A stretch of 64,000 nt of DNA from JACCUZ01 sp038246575 (GTDB taxonomy: Bacteria > Actinomycetota > Actinomycetes > JACCUZ01). The stretch covers positions 4,432-68,431 of the forward strand of contig JBBRVU010000006.1 of NCBI GenBank assembly GCA_038246575.1. Reading direction: 5' to 3'. The notes beneath the pieces were generated by a model, which was given only the letters and a program-made list of their open reading frames with translations, did not search any database and was not told where the DNA came from. Shown in pieces: positions 60,633-64,000 of this stretch (positions are counted from its first letter, which is position 1; each line of letters opens with the position of its first letter). The position numbers were made by a program, and so were the translations under genes.

Positions 60633-61672
60633 GTACGGCCAGTGGCGATCTCGAGGTGGTGACCTACCGCCCGGACCCCAGCGAGTGGTGCTGGGCGTTC
60701 GGGCGTGGAGAGCCGGTGCGCCGTATCCGTCCAGGCACGGTGCTGGAGGTCTACACCGAGGACTGCTTCGGCGGCCTCGTCACGGGTCCGGGCACGCTGC
60801 CGTCGCAGGTCTGTCAGTTCCCCTTCCTCAACCCGGTGACTGGTCCCTTCCACATCGAGGGGGCCGAGCCGGGCGACACCCTTGCCGTGCACTTCGTGAG
60901 CATCGAGCCGGCACGCGACTGGGGCGTGTCATCGACGTTCCCCCATTTCGGTGCGCTCACCTCGACACACACCACGGCGACCCTGCAACCCCCCCTCGAG
61001 GAGCGGGTCTGGCTGTACGAGCTGGACCGGGCCGCCCGCACAGTCACGTTCAGGGCCACCCGCAGCGATCACGTGCTCGAGCTGCCCATGGACCCCATGC
61101 ACGGCACGGTGGGTGTCGCGCCGGCCGGCTTCGAGGCCCGCCAGTCGATCGTCCCGGACGCCCACGGGGGAAACATGGACAGTCCTGAGCTGCGGACCGG
61201 GACCACGGTCTACTTCGGTGTCGGTCACGAGGGCGCGATGTTCGGCCTGGGTGACGGGCACGCCCGACAGGGTCACGGGGAGGTGTGCGGCACTGCCGTC
61301 GAGACCGCGATGAACTCGGTGATGATCCTCGACCTGGTCAAGGCGGGCGAAGCCGGAACCACAACGGCCTGGCCCCGGTTCGAGACCGACGACGCCTTGA
61401 TGTCGACCGGGTCGACCAAGCCCCTCGAGGACGCCTATCGGGTCAGCCAGCACGACCTGGTCACGTGGGTGGCCGGTCTCACCGGACTGGAGGAGCTGGA
61501 CGCCTATCAGCTGGTGAGCCAGGCGGGCGAGGCACCACTGGCCAACGTCTGCGACCCCAACTACACGTTCGTGGCCAAGCTGGACAAGCGGTGGGCGCTC
61601 GGTGCGACTGCGTACGGCGGCATTCATGACCGGCTCCGCGCCACGGCCAGGAGGTACCTCGACCAGCGGTGA
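60629..61672 (+). CDS. Acetamidase/formamidase family protein (FmdA/AmdA)
   Basis: A 347-residue protein: RIRPGTVLEVYTEDCFGG, VTGPFHIEGAEPGDTLAVHFVSIEPARDWG, PDAHGGNMDSPELRTGTTVYFGVGHEGAMFGLGDGHARQGHGEVCGTAVETAM (segments) are family signatures with His/Asp metal ligands. Such enzymes release ammonia from formamide, acetamide or similar. It is coupled to the permease; with the AmiC-like protein it forms an uptake-and-hydrolysis unit. Exact substrate unknown. Confidence 0.88.
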   Translation: MSTASGDLEVVTYRPDPSEWCWAFGRGEPVRRIRPGTVLEVYTEDCFGGLVTGPGTLPSQVCQFPFLNPVTGPFHIEGAEPGDTLAVHFVSIEPARDWGVSSTFPHFGALTSTHTTATLQPPLEERVWLYELDRAARTVTFRATRSDHVLELPMDPMHGTVGVAPAGFEARQSIVPDAHGGNMDSPELRTGTTVYFGVGHEGAMFGLGDGHARQGHGEVCGTAVETAMNSVMILDLVKAGEAGTTTAWPRFETDDALMSTGSTKPLEDAYRVSQHDLVTWVAGLTGLEELDAYQLVSQAGEAPLANVCDPNYTFVAKLDKRWALGATAYGGIHDRLRATARRYLDQR

Positions 61673-61678
61673 AATGGG

Positions 61679-62110
61679 TCAAGCAGCCCGCACACCGGTC
61701 TGGATCGCCGGCGCCAGGTCGACCAGCGGGTTGGTGGCCCGCTCGCGAGGTGTCGCGCCCGGCACCCTGACCTCGACGTACGCCTGCCGGTGCACGGTGG
61801 TGAAGACGAACGCCGACCGGCGCTCGTCGAGGAACCACTCGACGCCGTCGATCTCGAGCAGCTGCGACGTCGGCCGCAGGTCCGAGGGCCTGGCAACGCC
61901 GCAGCGGAGCACGACCGGGGGGTCGCCCCACGCCGCGGTGCGATCCGACGTCGGGAGCGTGTCGCGGCGGTCCTGCCCGGCGACCTTGCCGGGCAGGGCC
62001 TCCTGCAGGCGGCTGCAGGCGCGCGGGTCCTCCCCACGGGGGGGCGACACCCGGACAGCAGGGCCGCCAGAGCAAGCCGCCAGCACCGAGCAGCAGGCCG
62101 CAGCCGCCAT
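61679..62110 (-). CDS. DUF3515-like lipoprotein
   Basis: A 143-residue exported protein: short hydrophobic signal MAAAACCSVLAACSGG with lipobox VLAAC, then RACSRLQEALPGKVAGQDRR, WGDPPVVLRCGV and VEWFLDERRSAFVFTTVHRQAYVEVRVP, as in actinobacterial DUF3515 proteins. It lies next to thiL, and DUF3515 genes are often near ddl and thiL. No good Shine-Dalgarno or basic n-region is seen at ATG 62110, so the start is uncertain. Confidence 0.75.
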   Translation of the reverse strand: MAAAACCSVLAACSGGPAVRVSPPRGEDPRACSRLQEALPGKVAGQDRRDTLPTSDRTAAWGDPPVVLRCGVARPSDLRPTSQLLEIDGVEWFLDERRSAFVFTTVHRQAYVEVRVPGATPRERATNPLVDLAPAIQTGVRAA

Positions 62111-62124
62111 CAGCCGCGCCAGGA

Positions 62125-62361
62125 TCAGAGGTGGACCACGGGGCAGGTCAACGTGCGGGTGATGCCGTCGACGCCCTGCACGCGCGCGACGACCATCTTG
62201 CCGAGCTCGTCGACGTTGCGGGCCTCGGCGCGCACGATGACGTCGTAGGGCCCGGTGACGTCCTCGGCCTGCGTCACGCCCTTGAGCTCGGCGATCGCGC
62301 GGGCGACGGCGGCGGCCTTGCCCACTTCGGTCTGGATCAGGATGTAGGCCTGGACAACCAT
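62125..62361 (-). CDS. Lrp/AsnC-type ligand-binding (RAM) domain protein, 78 aa
   Basis: A stand-alone RAM domain with no DNA-binding part: MVVQAYILIQTEVGKAAAV, GVTQAEDVTGPYDVIVRAEA and VQGVDGITRTLTCPVVHL. Such proteins bind amino acids and may modulate other factors. AAAGG precedes the ATG at 62361. It diverges from thiL and runs toward the DUF3515-like gene 14 nt downstream. Confidence 0.88.
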   Translation of the reverse strand: MVVQAYILIQTEVGKAAAVARAIAELKGVTQAEDVTGPYDVIVRAEARNVDELGKMVVARVQGVDGITRTLTCPVVHL

Positions 62362-62452
62362 CGGCGGGCCTTTCGGTCGAGTGCGGCACGGGTCAGTACC
62401 GTCCACGGGGGCAACGATCGCCAGCGAACCTACCGGACGAGGAGGCAGACCC

Positions 62453-63424
62453 GTGGGCGGGACCAGTGGTCGCACCGTGGGCGAGCTCGGCGAGGACGCC
62501 CTCATCAGCGAGATCACCGCACGACTGCTCTCCAGCTCGTCACGGCGCGTGGCCACGCATGTGGTGCTCGGTCCCGGTGACGACGCGGCTGTCGTGGCAG
62601 CACCGGACGGCCGGGTCGTCGCCACCACGGACGTGCTCGTCGACGGTCGGCACTTCCGTCGCGACTGGTCCGGCCCGGAGGACATCGGCACCCGCGCGGC
62701 CGCGGCGAACCTCGCTGATGTCGCCGCGATGGGCGCCGTTCCGACCGCTCTCGTCGTCGGCCTGGCCATGCCTGCCGACCTGGAGGTGTCCTGGGTGCTG
62801 GGTGTGGCCGACGGTCTGGGCGCAGAGGCCGCCGGGGCCGGTGCGGCGGTCGTCGGCGGCGATGTCGTACGCAGCGAGGCGCTCGTGATCTCGGTCACGG
62901 CCCTGGGCTCGTTGGAGGGACGCGACCCGGTCACCCGCACCGGGGCGCGACCCGGGGACCTGGTGGCCGTGGCCGGACGACTCGGCTGGGCCGCTGCCGG
63001 TTTCGCGGTGCTCTCCCGCGGGTTCCGGTCACCGCGCGTCCTGGTGGACGCTCACCGCCGGCCCGCCCCGCCGTACGGCGAGGGACCGAACGCTGCGGCC
63101 CTCGGCGCGACGGCGATGGTCGACGTGAGCGACGGGCTGGTCCGGGACATCGGTCACGTGGCGTCAGCCAGCGGGGTGGCAGTTGCCCTGTCCAGCGAGG
63201 CGTTCCATGTGCCGCAGGAGCTGATCGACACGGCGCGGGCGCTGAGCGCCGACCCGCTGCACTGGCTGCTCGGCGGCGGGGACGACCACGCGCTGGCGGC
63301 ATGCTTCCCGCCGGACGTCGACCTGCCGATGGCCTGGCGGGTCGTCGGACGCGTCGAGGCGGGGGAGGGAGTCTCGGTCGACGGCGCCCCGTGGGCGGGG
63401 CCCGCCGGCTGGGAGTCGTTCTGA
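62453..63424 (+). CDS. thiL: Thiamine-monophosphate kinase
   Basis: Phosphorylates thiamine monophosphate to the diphosphate cofactor used by IlvB and others. The 323-residue protein has LGPGDDAAVVAAPDGRVVATTDVLVDGRHFRRDW (segments), AAANLADVAAMGA, GGDVVRSEALVISVTALG and VDVSDGLVRDIGHVA. GAGGAGGCA precedes the GTG at 62453. Complete. Confidence 0.94.
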   Translation: MGGTSGRTVGELGEDALISEITARLLSSSSRRVATHVVLGPGDDAAVVAAPDGRVVATTDVLVDGRHFRRDWSGPEDIGTRAAAANLADVAAMGAVPTALVVGLAMPADLEVSWVLGVADGLGAEAAGAGAAVVGGDVVRSEALVISVTALGSLEGRDPVTRTGARPGDLVAVAGRLGWAAAGFAVLSRGFRSPRVLVDAHRRPAPPYGEGPNAAALGATAMVDVSDGLVRDIGHVASASGVAVALSSEAFHVPQELIDTARALSADPLHWLLGGGDDHALAACFPPDVDLPMAWRVVGRVEAGEGVSVDGAPWAGPAGWESF

Positions 63425-63442
63425 GCCGGACCTAGTCCAGCG

Positions 63443-63628
63443 TCAGCGGGTGACCTTGCCGGCCTTGATGCACGACGTGCAGACGTTCAGGCGCTTGGGG
63501 GTCTTGCCCACCATGGCGCGCACCGTCTGGATGTTGGGGTTCCAGCGCCGCTTCGTGCGCCGGTGCGAGTGCGAGATGCTGTGGCCGAATCCGGGGCCTT
63601 TGCCGCAGACGTCGCAGGTGGCAGCCAC
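63443..63628 (-). CDS. rpmB: 50S ribosomal protein L28, zinc-binding form
   Basis: A 61-residue ribosomal protein: ATCDVCGKGPGFGHSISHSHR, RRWNPNIQTVRA and LNVCTSCIKAGKVTR. Two CXXC pairs mark the zinc-binding (C+) version; many Actinomycetota also have a zinc-independent copy, not seen here. GGAG precedes the GTG at 63628. A likely promoter on the minus strand has TACGCT near 63705. Confidence 0.95.
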   Translation of the reverse strand: MAATCDVCGKGPGFGHSISHSHRRTKRRWNPNIQTVRAMVGKTPKRLNVCTSCIKAGKVTR

Positions 63629-63780
63629 GGGGATCTCCAATGAGGGATGGTCGGACAAGATCGGCACGCAGAGCCGGGCGTCAGCCGCCACGGCAACCTC
63701 AGCAGCGTAACTGAACGCCGCCGCCTCGCGCCAACTGAGCGCCGCCGGAGACTAGCGCCGCGCGGGTCCCTGCCCGGCAC

Positions 63781-63786
63781 TAGCCT
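63781..63786 (+). promoter_or_regulatory. -10 box of the DAK2-domain gene
   Basis: TAGCCT with 7 nt to the ATG at 63794; leaderless type. Confidence 0.45.
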
Positions 63787-63793
63787 CTCGCGC

Positions 63794-64000
63794 ATGCCTG
63801 TCGACCCGCTCCGCGAGCTCGACGCCGCGAGTCTGCGGCGATGGGTGACCTCGGGCCGCGACGCGTTGGCCGAGGCCCGCGAGGAGATCGACGAGCTCAA
63901 CGTCTACCCGGTCCCCGACGGCGACACGGGCACCAACCTGCACCTCACCGTGGTGGCAGCCGTCGACGCCCTGGCCGACGACGACGGCCCCGCCGACGAC
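63794..64000 (+). CDS. DAK2-domain protein (FakA/YloV-like), partial
   Basis: The first 69 codons only; the rest is past the window. ELNVYPVPDGDTGTNLHLTV is the ATP/Mg-binding signature of the DhaL-like domain in FakA-type fatty-acid kinases. In other Actinomycetota this gene follows rpmB and precedes recG, which fits. Fatty-acid kinase activity is not proven for actinobacterial members. Confidence 0.88.
   Translation, partial: MPVDPLRELDAASLRRWVTSGRDALAEAREEIDELNVYPVPDGDTGTNLHLTVVAAVDALADDDGPADD

Overview
The window is a gene-dense, high-GC stretch (by eye about 70% G+C) of an Actinomycetota chromosome. Evidence for the group: the TreS-GlgE-GlgP-GlgX glucan genes; the order ilvB-ilvN-ilvC-serA-leuB-ilvE-cimA-gltX followed by tRNA-Gln/tRNA-Glu, an IclR regulator and leuC-leuD-hup; a CofC homolog (coenzyme F420); an HU with a lysine-rich tail; and many GTG starts. 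The genus cannot be settled from the sequence. I see no transposase, integrase, phage gene, CRISPR array or replication origin. Both window edges cut genes: treS on the left and a DAK2-domain gene on the right.

Layout. 1-7.6 kb: alpha-glucan metabolism (treS, glgE, glgP, glgX). 7.7-10.3 kb: enoyl-CoA hydratase, a methyltransferase, a hexapeptide acyltransferase and a tiny membrane protein. 10.5-14.7 kb: electron transfer flavoprotein etfB-etfA, cysteine desulfurase and mnmA (sulfur transfer to tRNA). 14.6-16.1 kb: a CcdA-like and TlpA-like thiol-redox pair on the minus strand. 16.2-22.9 kb: a MetE/UROD-like protein, ligA, and the gatC-gatA-gatB amidotransferase with a small membrane protein between gatA and gatB. 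22.9-27.6 kb: PQQ-type dehydrogenase lipoprotein, patatin-like protein, 2-hydroxyacid dehydrogenase, an unknown anchored protein and a zinc-ribbon peptide. 27.7-41.4 kb: branched-chain amino acid and serine block (ilvD, ilvB, ilvN, ilvC, serA, leuB, ilvE, cimA), interrupted by an HD-GYP membrane protein and an SseB-like protein. 41.6-47.7 kb: membrane proteins, FAH hydrolase, gltX, CPBP protease, two tRNAs, a TfoX-like protein and a DM13-domain protein. 47.7-51.5 kb: IclR regulator, leuC, leuD, HU. 51.6-57.9 kb: cofC, plsC, gpsA, sirtuin, trans-sulfuration enzyme, ddl, MarR regulator. 58-61.7 kb: a putative amide-use cluster (AmiC-like sensor, APC permease, acetamidase/formamidase). 61.7-64 kb: DUF3515-like lipoprotein, Lrp-type ligand-binding protein, thiL, rpmB, DAK2 protein.

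Regulation is the most interesting layer. Three branched-chain genes are preceded by very short leader ORFs. The ilvB leader ends in an intrinsic terminator. The leuB leader is followed by a hairpin that covers the Shine-Dalgarno of a 57-codon ORF coupled to leuB. The cimA leader is again followed by a terminator. The ilvB and leuB leader peptides share an identical in-frame 12-mer (Leu-Val-Leu-Arg) written with codons that look rare here. About 18 transcription units, on both strands, carry a TANNNT box 6-8 nt (usually 7) before an ATG or GTG, which is the signature of leaderless mRNAs; this also helps choose starts. Perfect inverted repeats overlap or abut the starts of two unknown membrane-protein genes (46.4 and 46.9 kb), and a 19-bp palindrome lies between the IclR gene and leuC.

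No stretch over 300 bases lacks a gene; the largest gaps (10.28-10.51, 31.25-31.53 and 39.62-39.83 kb) hold the repeats, leaders and terminators described below.
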